Source: Streptomyces sp. NBC_00442 (lineage in GTDB: Bacteria > Actinomycetota > Actinomycetes > Streptomycetales > Streptomycetaceae). Taken from it: DNA of 64,000 bases. Below the pieces are notes generated by a model, which saw nothing but the letters and a program-made list of their open reading frames with translations, was not told where the DNA came from and made no database searches. Where the stretch lies: NCBI RefSeq assembly GCF_036014195.1, contig NZ_CP107918.1:1674001-1738000 (forward strand). Reading direction: 5' to 3'. The position numbers and the translations under genes are program-made. The first letter of the stretch is position 1; every line of letters begins with the position of its first letter. Of the stretch, positions 19,446-27,730 are shown piece by piece.

Positions 19446-20747
19446 TCAGGTGAGCTTCACCGGATTCACCACGTCGGCCACCAGGACGAGCAGGGTGAAG
19501 CAGATGAAGATCCCGGCCACCACGTACGCCACCGGCATCAGCTTCGCCACGTCGAACGCGCCCGGGTCGGGGCGCTTGAGGATCCGCGCCACGGTGCGGC
19601 GCAGCGACTCCCACAGGGCGCCGGCGATGTGGCCGCCGTCCAGGGGCAGCAGCGGCAGCATGTTGAAGAGGAACAGCGACAGGTTGAAGCCCGCGAGGAG
19701 GAACAGGAACGTCGCGATGATGCTCTGCGTCGGGGCGTCCAGGTTGAGCACCTCGCCGCTGAGGCGGGCCGCGCCCACCACGCCGACCGGGGAGTCGGCC
19801 TTGCGCTCGCCGCCGTCGAAGGCCGCGTTCCACAGGTCCGGGATCTTGCCGGGCAGCGCGACGATGGAGTGCACGCCGTTCTCCACCATGTCGCCCATGC
19901 GGTCGACGGACTCGCCGAAGGTGAGCGGCTTGATCTCGGACTTGGGCGAGAAGCCGAGGTAGCCGGCCGGGACGTACTGGTCGGGGACGGCCTGCCCGTC
20001 GGCGTCCTTCTTCGCCACCATGTTCTTGGCGAGCGTGGCGTGCAGGGTGACCTGCTGCCCCGCGCGCTCCACGGTGACGGTGGCCGGGCCGATGGTCTCG
20101 CGGATGCGGTCGGAGAGGTCGGACCAGTCCTTCACGGGCTTGCCGTCGAAGGCGACGATCTTGTCGCCGACCTTCAGGCCCGCCGCCTGGGCGGGTGAGG
20201 TCTTGTCGCCCGCCTTGCAGGTGTCACGGTGCTCGGTCTGCGCGATCACGCACTTCTGGACGCCGGCGACCTGGGTGGTCTCGGCGGCCATGCCGAAGCC
20301 CATGAGCACGCTGAGGAAGATCGCGACCGCGAGGATCAGGTTCATGAACGGGCCGGCGAACATGACGATGACGCGCTTCCACGGCTTGCGCGTGTAGAAG
20401 AGCCGGTCCTCGTCGCCGGGCTGGAGCTCCTCGAAGGCCGCGGCCCGCGCGTCCTCGATCATGCCGCGGAACGGCGAGGTCGACCGTGCCTCGATGCGGC
20501 CGTCGGCGCCGGGCGGGAACATGCCGATCATGCGGATGTAGCCGCCGGCCGGGATCGCCTTGATGCCGTACTCCGTGTCGCCCTTCTTGCGCGACCAGAT
20601 GGTGGGGCCGAAGCCGACCATGTACTGGGGCACGCGGATGCCGAAGAGCTTGGCCGTGGAGAGGTGGCCGAGCTCGTGCCAGGCGATGGAGATGAGCAGC
20701 CCGACGGCGAAGAGCGCTATGCCGAGGACCGTCAACAGGATCGTCAT
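19446..20747 (-). CDS. rseP: Site-2 intramembrane zinc metalloprotease, RseP family
   Basis: A 433-residue multi-span membrane protease of the S2P/M50 family, which cleaves membrane-bound anti-sigma factors or signal-peptide remnants. The zinc motif HELGH is at residues 24-28 in the first membrane helix. The third zinc ligand lies in [13 protein letters not shown] near residue 365. A PDZ domain ([20 protein letters not shown]) lies between, and further hydrophobic segments follow. The ATG at 20747 overlaps the dxr stop by four bases, a conserved dxr-rseP coupling. Confidence 0.94.
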   Translation of the reverse strand: MTILLTVLGIALFAVGLLISIAWHELGHLSTAKLFGIRVPQYMVGFGPTIWSRKKGDTEYGIKAIPAGGYIRMIGMFPPGADGRIEARSTSPFRGMIEDARAAAFEELQPGDEDRLFYTRKPWKRVIVMFAGPFMNLILAVAIFLSVLMGFGMAAETTQVAGVQKCVIAQTEHRDTCKAGDKTSPAQAAGLKVGDKIVAFDGKPVKDWSDLSDRIRETIGPATVTVERAGQQVTLHATLAKNMVAKKDADGQAVPDQYVPAGYLGFSPKSEIKPLTFGESVDRMGDMVENGVHSIVALPGKIPDLWNAAFDGGERKADSPVGVVGAARLSGEVLNLDAPTQSIIATFLFLLAGFNLSLFLFNMLPLLPLDGGHIAGALWESLRRTVARILKRPDPGAFDVAKLMPVAYVVAGIFICFTLLVLVADVVNPVKLT

Positions 20748-21994
20748 GCGCGTGCCTCCGCTGTCGCCTTCACCGCGAGTTCGCGGGCCCGAGCTCGTGC
20801 CCAGGTCTCCGCCTCCAGGACGTCCGGGACCGTGAGGGAAGTTCCCGCACGCGGCGTTCCGTGTTCGGTGACGACCTCCGTCACCGTCTCCATGATTCCG
20901 TTGAACGGGAGCCGCCCGGCCAGGAACGCGTCCACGCACTCCTCGTTCGCGGCATTGAACACCGCCGGGGCCGTCCCGCCCAGCTCCCCGACGTGCCGGG
21001 CGAGTCCCACCGAGGGGAAGGCGTCGTTGTCGAGCGGGTAGAACTGCCAGGTCGAGGCCTGGGTCCAGTCGAAGGCGGGCGCGGCGTCCGGGACCCGCTC
21101 GGGCCAGCCGAGCCCGATGGCGATCGGACCGCGCATGTCGGGCGGGGTGGCCTGCGCCAGCGTGGAGCCGTCGGTGAACTCGACCATCGAGTGGACGTAG
21201 GACTGGGGGTGGACGACGACCTCGATGCGCTCGAAGGGGATGTCGTAGAGCAGATGGGCCTCGATCACCTCAAGGCCCTTGTTGACGAGGGTCGCCGAGT
21301 TGACGGTGATGACGGGGCCCATCGCCCAGGTGGGGTGGGCGAGCGCGTCGGTGGGGGTGACGTCGGCGAGCTCGTCCTTGGTGCGGCCGCGGAAGGGCCC
21401 GCCGGACGCGGTGACGACGAGCTTGCGCACGTCGGAGCGCTTGCCCGCGGCCAGGGCCTGGAAGAGCGCGGCGTGCTCGGAGTCGACGGGGATGATCTGG
21501 CCGGGTCGGGCGAGCGCCTTGACGAGAGGGCCGCCGACGATCAGGGACTCCTTGTTGGCGAGCGCGAGCGTGCGGCCGGCCGAGAGCGCGGCCAGCGTCG
21601 GGGCGAGACCGATGGAGCCGGTGATGCCGTTGAGGACGGTGTGGCAGGGGGACGCGGCGAGGTCGGTCGCGGCGTCGGGTCCTGCCAGGATCTCGGGGAG
21701 CGGTTCGCCGCCGTACTGCGCCGCCAGCGCCTCGCGCAGCGCGGGCACGGCGTCCTCGCGCGCCACCGCGACGGCGCGGACCCCGAGCCGTCGGGCCTGC
21801 TCGGCCAGGAGTCCGACCCGGCCGCCGGCCGCGGAGAGCGCGGTCACGCGGAAGCGGTCGGGGTTGCGCAGGACCAGGTCGATGGCCTGGGTTCCGATGG
21901 ACCCGGTGGATCCGAGGACGACCACATCGCGTCGGCCTTCGGCCGGATCGAAGGTGATGTGGGGGTCGGCGAGGGGGGCTGGGCTGTCGCTCAT
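20744..21994 (-). CDS. dxr: 1-deoxy-D-xylulose-5-phosphate reductoisomerase
   Basis: Second MEP-pathway enzyme; converts DXP to MEP with NADPH. The 416 residues show the dinucleotide-binding [13 protein letters not shown], the substrate and metal region [16 protein letters not shown], and the conserved [19 protein letters not shown] and [12 protein letters not shown]. The ATG start at 21994 leaves a short N-terminal extension before the Rossmann fold. It overlaps rseP by four bases, and ispG follows. Confidence 0.96.
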   Translation of the reverse strand: MSDSPAPLADPHITFDPAEGRRDVVVLGSTGSIGTQAIDLVLRNPDRFRVTALSAAGGRVGLLAEQARRLGVRAVAVAREDAVPALREALAAQYGGEPLPEILAGPDAATDLAASPCHTVLNGITGSIGLAPTLAALSAGRTLALANKESLIVGGPLVKALARPGQIIPVDSEHAALFQALAAGKRSDVRKLVVTASGGPFRGRTKDELADVTPTDALAHPTWAMGPVITVNSATLVNKGLEVIEAHLLYDIPFERIEVVVHPQSYVHSMVEFTDGSTLAQATPPDMRGPIAIGLGWPERVPDAAPAFDWTQASTWQFYPLDNDAFPSVGLARHVGELGGTAPAVFNAANEECVDAFLAGRLPFNGIMETVTEVVTEHGTPRAGTSLTVPDVLEAETWARARARELAVKATAEARA

Positions 21995-22094
21995 GCCCCC
22001 ATTGTTGCCGCATCGGCTGTGCGCCAGGACAGCGCTCCTGTCAATAAGACCGGGATGAGTGCGGACGGGGTGGCGTCGCGGTGTCCCGCGCGGG

Positions 22095-22133
22095 CCGGGG
22101 CGCCGGAGCGGACGAGCCGCTCCGGCGCCCCGG
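22095..22133 (-). terminator. Terminator hairpin after the acyl-CoA dehydrogenase
   Basis: A perfect 17-base GC-rich stem (22095-22111 with 22117-22133) and five-base loop start 14 bases beyond the acyl-CoA dehydrogenase stop. It separates that gene from dxr. No U tract is visible. Confidence 0.65.
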
Positions 22134-22146
22134 CGCGCGTATCGGA

Positions 22147-24072
22147 TCAGCGGACCGGGCGGTGGACGTTGTCCCGTCCGGACGGCCCCGGGGTCGCGTC
22201 CGCGATCCACGGGCCGTCGCCCGAGGGGTCGATGACGCCCTGCTCCAGCCAGGTGTACGCGCCGGCGAGCACCTCGTCGACGACCTTGCGGTCGAGGTCG
22301 TCGGTGTTGCTCCACAGCCGCGTGAAGAGTTCCTCCACGCGGATGCGGGACTGGCGGCAGAACGTGTCGGCCAGCTGGACCGCCTCGCGGCCGTTCTCGC
22401 CGGCGGCCCGCAGGTGCTCGGCCCGTACGCAGGCCGCGCTCATCGCGAACAGCTCGGCCCCGATGTCGACGATGCGGCCGAGGAAGCCCTGCTTGGTCTC
22501 CATCCGGCCCTGCCAGCGCGACATCGCGTAGAACGTGGAGCGGGCGAGCTTGCGGGCGGAGCGCTCGGCGTAGCGCAGGTGCTGGGCCAGTGGCCCGAAC
22601 TCGCTGTATGAGCGCGGGAGTTGACCGGGGCCCGCGACCAGCTTGGGCAGCCACTTGGCGTAGAACCCGGCGGCGTTGGCGCCCGCCTTGGCCTTGTCCT
22701 GGAGGGTCTTGTCGGGGTCGATGAGGTCGCCCGCCACCGACAGATGGGCGTCGACGGCCTCGCGGGCGATCAGCAGGTGCATGATCTCCGTGGAGCCCTC
22801 GAAGATGCGGTTGATGCGCATGTCGCGGAGCATCTGCTCGGCGGGCACGGCCCGCTCGCCGCGCGCCTCGAGGGAGTCCGCGGTCTCGAACCCGCGGCCG
22901 CCGCGGATCTGGACCAGCTCGTCCGTCATCAGCCAGCCCATCTCTGAGCCGTACAGCTTGGCGAGGGCGGCCTCGATGCGGATGTCGTTGCGGTTCTCGT
23001 CGGCCATCTGAGCGGAGAGGTCGGTCATCGCTTCGAGGGCGAACGTGGTCGCGGCGATGAAGGAGATCTTGGCGCCGACCGCCTCGTGCCGGGCGACCGG
23101 GCGGCCCCACTGTTCGCGTACACCGGCCCATTCGCGGGCGATCTTCAGACACCACTTGCCGCCGCCCACGCACATCGCGGGCAGCGAGAGGCGGCCGGTG
23201 TTGAGGGTGGTCAGGGCGATCTTGAGGCCGGAGCCCTCGGGCCCGATCCGGTGGGCGGCCGGGACGCGCACCTGGTGGAAGCGGGTGACGCCGTTCTCGA
23301 TGCCGCGCAGCCCCATGAACGCGTTGCGGTTCTCGACGGTGACGCCCGGCGAGTCCGCCTCCACGACGAAGGCGGTGATGCCGCCCTTGTGGCCCTCGGA
23401 CTTCGGCACCCGGGCCATCACGACGAGCAGATCGGCGACGACGCCGTTGGTGGTCCACAGCTTCACGCCGTCCAGGACGTACGTGTCCTCGCCGTCCGGC
23501 ACCGCCGTGGTGGCGAGCCGGGCCGGGTCGGACCCGACGTCGGGCTCGGTGAGCAGGAACGCGGAGATGTCGGTACGGGCACACCGCGGCAGGAAGGTGT
23601 CCTTCTGCTCCTGGGTGCCGAACAGCTTCAGCGGCTGGGGCACGCCGATCGACTGGTGCGCGGAGAGCAGCGCGCCGATCGCGGGGCTGGCCGAACCGGC
23701 GAGCGTGAGCGCCTTGTTGTAATAGACCTGGGTCAGGCCCTGGCCGCCGTACTTCGTGTCGATCTTCATGCCGAGGGCGCCGAGCTCCTTGAGCCCGTTC
23801 ACGACGTCGTCGGGGATCTGCGACTCGCGCTCGATGAGCCGGCCGTCGACGCGGGTCTCGCAGAAGTCGCGCATCTTGGCGAGGAACGCCTCGCCGCGTT
23901 CCACGTCCTCGGGGGCGGGCTGGGGATGGGGGTGGATCAGATCGAGGCGCAGCCGGCCGAGGAAGAGTTCCTTCGCGAAGCTGGGCTTGCGCCAGTCCTG
24001 CTCGCGTGCGGCCTCGGCGACCTGGCGCGCCTCGCGCTCGGAGACCTTGGGCGTGTGCTGTGGTGCGGTCAT
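22147..24072 (-). CDS. Acyl-CoA dehydrogenase, long VLCAD/ACAD9-like form
   Basis: FAD-dependent enzyme introducing the 2,3-double bond of an acyl-CoA. The 641-residue length exceeds the usual 380-400 and matches the VLCAD-like group with an extra C-terminal helical domain (about residues 450-620). Visible motifs are FLLTEPDVGSDPARL, LDGVKLWTTNG, the flavin-binding RGGRGFETADSLE, and RIFEGSTEIMH, whose Glu is at the catalytic base position. The ATG is preceded by GAGGAG. Acyl chain preference is not evident. A strong hairpin terminator follows. Confidence 0.92.
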   Translation of the reverse strand: MTAPQHTPKVSEREARQVAEAAREQDWRKPSFAKELFLGRLRLDLIHPHPQPAPEDVERGEAFLAKMRDFCETRVDGRLIERESQIPDDVVNGLKELGALGMKIDTKYGGQGLTQVYYNKALTLAGSASPAIGALLSAHQSIGVPQPLKLFGTQEQKDTFLPRCARTDISAFLLTEPDVGSDPARLATTAVPDGEDTYVLDGVKLWTTNGVVADLLVVMARVPKSEGHKGGITAFVVEADSPGVTVENRNAFMGLRGIENGVTRFHQVRVPAAHRIGPEGSGLKIALTTLNTGRLSLPAMCVGGGKWCLKIAREWAGVREQWGRPVARHEAVGAKISFIAATTFALEAMTDLSAQMADENRNDIRIEAALAKLYGSEMGWLMTDELVQIRGGRGFETADSLEARGERAVPAEQMLRDMRINRIFEGSTEIMHLLIAREAVDAHLSVAGDLIDPDKTLQDKAKAGANAAGFYAKWLPKLVAGPGQLPRSYSEFGPLAQHLRYAERSARKLARSTFYAMSRWQGRMETKQGFLGRIVDIGAELFAMSAACVRAEHLRAAGENGREAVQLADTFCRQSRIRVEELFTRLWSNTDDLDRKVVDEVLAGAYTWLEQGVIDPSGDGPWIADATPGPSGRDNVHRPVR

Positions 24073-24196
24073 AGAGGGTTCTCCTCGCCGCGGGCTGACG
24101 GGTGCGGGCGGCTGCCCGTTACCGGGTGGTGCTACCCGTCCGTATGTACCCGATTCCCGGGAGTTGGACCACCCGCACGCCTGCCCGGTCGTACGG

Positions 24197-24235
24197 CGGC
24201 GGCCGGAACCCCCGCACAGTGGGTTCCGGCCGCCG
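24197..24235 (-). terminator. Terminator hairpin after the aldehyde dehydrogenase
   Basis: A perfect 15-base stem (24197-24211 with 24221-24235) and nine-base loop lie 38 bases beyond the stop of the aldehyde dehydrogenase gene, in the gap before the acyl-CoA dehydrogenase start. Confidence 0.6.
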
Positions 24236-24273
24236 GTCTCACGTCGCCCGTGTCCTGCACACCGCGTGCACTC

Positions 24274-25719
24274 CTACAGGGCGAGGCCCGTCAGGACGAG
24301 GACGCGCTCGTAGGTGTAGTCGTCCATCGCGTAGCGGACGCCCTCGCGGCCGACGCCGGAGGCCTTGGCGCCGCCGTACGGCATCTGGTCGGCGCGGTAG
24401 GACGGCACGTCGCCGATGATCACGCCGCCGACCTCGAGGGCGCGGTGGGCGCGGAAGGCGGTCTGCACGTCGTGCGTGAACACCCCTGCCTGGAGGCCGT
24501 ACTTGGAGGAGTTGACCGCGGCGAACGCCTCGGCCTCGCCGTCCACCCTCTGTACGGTCAGGACCGGCCCGAAGACCTCCTCGCAGGCCAGGGTGGTGCC
24601 GTCCGGGACGTCGGTGAGCACGGTCGGCGCGTAGGAGGCGCCGTCGCGCTTGCCTCCGGCGAGCAGCTTGGCTCCGGCCGCGACGGCCTCGTCCACCCAG
24701 GACTCGACGCGCCGGGCGGCGTCCTCGCTGACCAGCGGGCCGACGTCGGTGGCGGAGTCGGACGGGTCGCCGGTGACCTGTGCCTCGACCGCGGCGACGA
24801 CCTTCGGGAGCAGCCGGTCGTACACGGCGGCGTCCGCGATCACGCGCTGCACGGAGATGCAGGACTGGCCGCCCTGGTAGTTGGAGAAGGTGGCGATGCG
24901 GGTCGCCGCCCAGTCCAGGTCCTCTTCGGAGGCCCAGTCGGCGAGCACGACGGCCGCGCCGTTGCCGCCGAGCTCCAGGGTGCAGTGCTTGCGCGGCACG
25001 GAGTCCATGATCGCGTAGCCGACCTTGTCGGAGCCGGTGAAGGAGATGACCGGGAGGCGGTCGTCCTGCACCAGGGCCGGCATCTTGTCGTTGGCGACCG
25101 GCAGGATGCTCCACGAGCCGGCGGGCAGCTCGGTCTCGGCGAGCAGCTCGCCGAGGATGAGCCCCGAGAGCGGGGTCGCGGGGGCGGGCTTCAGGACGAT
25201 CGGGGCGCCGACCGCGATGGCCGGGGCGACCTTGTGGGCGCACAGGTTCAGCGGGAAGTTGAACGGCGCGATGCCGAGGACGACGCCCTTGGGGAAGCGG
25301 CGGGTCAGGGCGAGGCGGCCCACGCCGCCGCCGTCGGTGTCCAGGCGCTGGGCCTCGCCGCCGTTGAAGCGGCGGGCCTCCTCCGCGGCGAAGCGGAACA
25401 CGGACACCGCGCGGCCGACCTCGCCGCGGGCCCACTTGATCGGCTTGCCGTTCTCGGCGGAGATCAGCTGGGCGATCTCCTCGGTGCGCTCGGCGAGGCG
25501 CTTGGAGACGTGGTCCAGGGCGGCGGCGCGGACGTGCGCCGGGGTCGCCGCGAACTCCTCCACGACGGCGTGCGCGGCGGCCACGGCCTCCTCGACCTGG
25601 GCGTCGGTGGGGACGCTGACCGAGGCGACGTGACGGCCGTCCCAGGGCGAAGTGACATCGAAGCTGTCGTCGCCGGTGGCCTCGCGGCCGGCGAGCCAGA
25701 AGGCGTGGGTAGAAGTCAT
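24274..25719 (-). CDS. NAD(P)-dependent aldehyde dehydrogenase
   Basis: A 481-residue ALDH-superfamily enzyme. The catalytic Cys lies in YQGGQSCISVQR (about residue 286) and the general-base Glu in TLELGGNGAAVV (about 249). The strand GIAPFNFPLNLCAHKVAPAI binds cofactor. Its GQSC and NFPLN signature differs from the two GABA-aldehyde-type enzymes elsewhere in the window (GQDC, NYP), so it is not a recent duplicate of them. It sits downstream of a PucR regulator and near gabT; a role in semialdehyde oxidation is possible but unproven. Confidence 0.9.
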   Translation of the reverse strand: MTSTHAFWLAGREATGDDSFDVTSPWDGRHVASVSVPTDAQVEEAVAAAHAVVEEFAATPAHVRAAALDHVSKRLAERTEEIAQLISAENGKPIKWARGEVGRAVSVFRFAAEEARRFNGGEAQRLDTDGGGVGRLALTRRFPKGVVLGIAPFNFPLNLCAHKVAPAIAVGAPIVLKPAPATPLSGLILGELLAETELPAGSWSILPVANDKMPALVQDDRLPVISFTGSDKVGYAIMDSVPRKHCTLELGGNGAAVVLADWASEEDLDWAATRIATFSNYQGGQSCISVQRVIADAAVYDRLLPKVVAAVEAQVTGDPSDSATDVGPLVSEDAARRVESWVDEAVAAGAKLLAGGKRDGASYAPTVLTDVPDGTTLACEEVFGPVLTVQRVDGEAEAFAAVNSSKYGLQAGVFTHDVQTAFRAHRALEVGGVIIGDVPSYRADQMPYGGAKASGVGREGVRYAMDDYTYERVLVLTGLAL

Positions 25720-25859
25720 GCCCTCACGGTAGGGCGCGGGACGGAGGTGCGCGTTTGTCCGGGGTGGAGTGGTGCGCCTGCGGCTTACGCCGCTTTGTCG
25801 CCCCTACCCCGCTGCCACCCCGCCCCTTCCCGAGACCCTCCGGGGGAGAGATCGTCGGC

Positions 25860-26025
25860 TGCGGACCGTGCGTGGCTGGTCGCGCAGTCCCCCGCGCCCC
25901 CAGCAGCACCGGTGGTGGGTCGCCTACAGCCCGTCATGGGGGTTCCCCCAGGCCTTCAAGGCCTGGGGGAGATCGAGGACGAGCGTCCTTGAGACGCGAA
26001 CGGGGTCCGGGGCGGGGCCCCAGGT
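25860..26025 (-). repeat. Composite dispersed repeat, inverted copy
   Basis: Fills most of the 313-base gap between pucR and the aldehyde dehydrogenase. Read on the minus strand it begins with TCAAGGACGCTCGTCCTC (compare 14204-14222 and 57100-57117). A CCTTGAAGGCCTGGGGGA palindromic block, CCCCCATGACGGGCTG, and finally GGGGGACTGCGCGACCAG follow. The order of modules matches the copy at 57070-57300. No gene is seen here. Confidence 0.8.
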
Positions 26026-26032
26026 GGCGGGG

Positions 26033-27586
26033 TCACTCCGGGTCGGGGGCGGACGTCGCCTTCAGGGCGAGCCACAGCTCCATGCGGACGTCCGGGTCGT
26101 CGAGGGAGCGGCCCAGGATCTCCTCCACGCGGCGCATGCGGTACCGCAGGGTGTGCCGGTGCACACCCAGGTCCGCGGCCGCCGCGTCCCACTGCCCGTG
26201 CCGCGAGAGCCACGCCCGCAGCGAGGCCACCAGGTCGCCCCGCCCGGTCGCGTCGTGCTCGTACAGCGCCCGGAGCATCCCGTCCGCGAACGCCCGTACC
26301 GCGTCGTCCGCGAGCAGCGGCAGCACGGAGCCCGCAACGAGCTCCTCGTGTTCGACGAGCGGCTTGCCGCGGCGGCGGGCGACCGACAGTGCCTGCTCGG
26401 CCTGTTTGTACGCGGAGGCCGCGGCTATCGGGCCGGCCGGCGCCGAGAGGCCGACGACGAGCTCCTCGCCCTCGGCGTTCTCGTGGGCGAGGCAGGCGGC
26501 GACGGCCTCGCCGCCGTCGGCCGCGAGCACCACGAGCCGCCCGGCCTCCGGCACCACGAGCACCGTCTCGCCGCCGCGGGCGGCCGCCGACTCCATGGTC
26601 TCGGTCAGCGCCCCGAGCCCGGCCGTCACGCCCTCGCTCGCGGGTTCGGCGATGGCGAGGCGGAACGGCGCGTCCAGGAGTCCGCCGTACAGGTCCCCCG
26701 CGACGGCGCGGGCGTGGTCCTGCTGGCCGGAGAGGAGCATCCGCAGCACAGCGGCGCCCAGCCGCTGCTCGGCGGCCTGGAGCGAGCGGGAGCGTTCCGT
26801 GGTGAGGGTGAGCAGGGCGACCGCGGAGTGCACCGCGTACCGCTCGGCCGTGCCGAGCGGAGCGCCCGTACCGACGGCGAGCGCGCCGCGCACCCGTCGC
26901 CCGGTGCCCAGTGACTGGAGTTCGACGCGGTCGCCGGATGCCTCGTCTGCGCCGCCGACGACCGCGCTCGCCGGGGCCGGGCGCTCGCGCAGCCGGGCGA
27001 CGTCCGCGGTGAGCCGGGCGGCCCGGCGGGCGGCCCATTCGGGCGCCGCGGCCACGACCGCCCCGGAGGCGTCGTACAGGGCGGCCCAGCCGTCGACGTG
27101 GGTGGCGAGCTTGGCGACGAGCACGGCGGGGCCGTCGGCGAGCGCGGCCCGCGTCAGCTCGCGCTGGGCCTCGAACCCGGCGGTCACCGCGCGGTACTGC
27201 TCGGCCGAGATCGCCGCCGAGACCGCCTTGGAAATGGCGAGGAACGGGGTGCGCCGGGGCACTTCGAGGAGCGGGAGCCCCTCCTCCCGTGCCGCGTCGA
27301 GCAGGGCGCTCGGCACGGTGTCGTAGTTGACGCCGATCGCGAAGCCGAGCCCGACGACCCCGGCCCTGGCGAGGCGGCGCACGTAGCGGCGCATCGCCTG
27401 GGGGTCGTCGGCCGCGAGGGTCATCGCGGTGGTGAGCAGCAGTTCGCCGCCCTCCATGTACGGGACGGGGTCGGCGAGTTCGCTGACGTGGGCCCAGCGC
27501 ACCGGGCGGTCCAGCTGGTCCTCCCCCGCGCGCACGGTGAGCTTGAGCGCCGAGTGCTGGATGAGCGAGGCGAGCGTGGGCGGCAT
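26033..27586 (-). CDS. PucR-family transcriptional regulator
   Basis: A 517-residue regulator. The N-terminal PucR ligand-sensing domain covers about residues 1-125 (LDRPVRWAHVSELADPVPYM, GELLLTTAM). A GGDEF-like middle domain and a C-terminal helix-turn-helix (DAAAADLGVHRHTLRYRMRR) of the HTH_30 type follow. PucR members often control purine, GABA or polyamine catabolism. The position between an aldehyde dehydrogenase and the gabT region suggests control of amine or GABA use, which is inference. The repeat after its stop means it is probably not co-transcribed with the dehydrogenase. Confidence 0.9.
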   Translation of the reverse strand: MPPTLASLIQHSALKLTVRAGEDQLDRPVRWAHVSELADPVPYMEGGELLLTTAMTLAADDPQAMRRYVRRLARAGVVGLGFAIGVNYDTVPSALLDAAREEGLPLLEVPRRTPFLAISKAVSAAISAEQYRAVTAGFEAQRELTRAALADGPAVLVAKLATHVDGWAALYDASGAVVAAAPEWAARRAARLTADVARLRERPAPASAVVGGADEASGDRVELQSLGTGRRVRGALAVGTGAPLGTAERYAVHSAVALLTLTTERSRSLQAAEQRLGAAVLRMLLSGQQDHARAVAGDLYGGLLDAPFRLAIAEPASEGVTAGLGALTETMESAAARGGETVLVVPEAGRLVVLAADGGEAVAACLAHENAEGEELVVGLSAPAGPIAAASAYKQAEQALSVARRRGKPLVEHEELVAGSVLPLLADDAVRAFADGMLRALYEHDATGRGDLVASLRAWLSRHGQWDAAAADLGVHRHTLRYRMRRVEEILGRSLDDPDVRMELWLALKATSAPDPE

Positions 27587-27730
27587 GGGACGGGGTTACC
27601 TTCGGCAGTCGATTGCTACGTCCCGTATGAACGGAGCATCTCCATTTTGCCAGCTCGGCCAGGTTCCGCGGCCTCCTTCGGCCACGGAACCCGCCGACCG
27701 GGCACCCCTTGCGGCCGGCCCCGGGGCGGC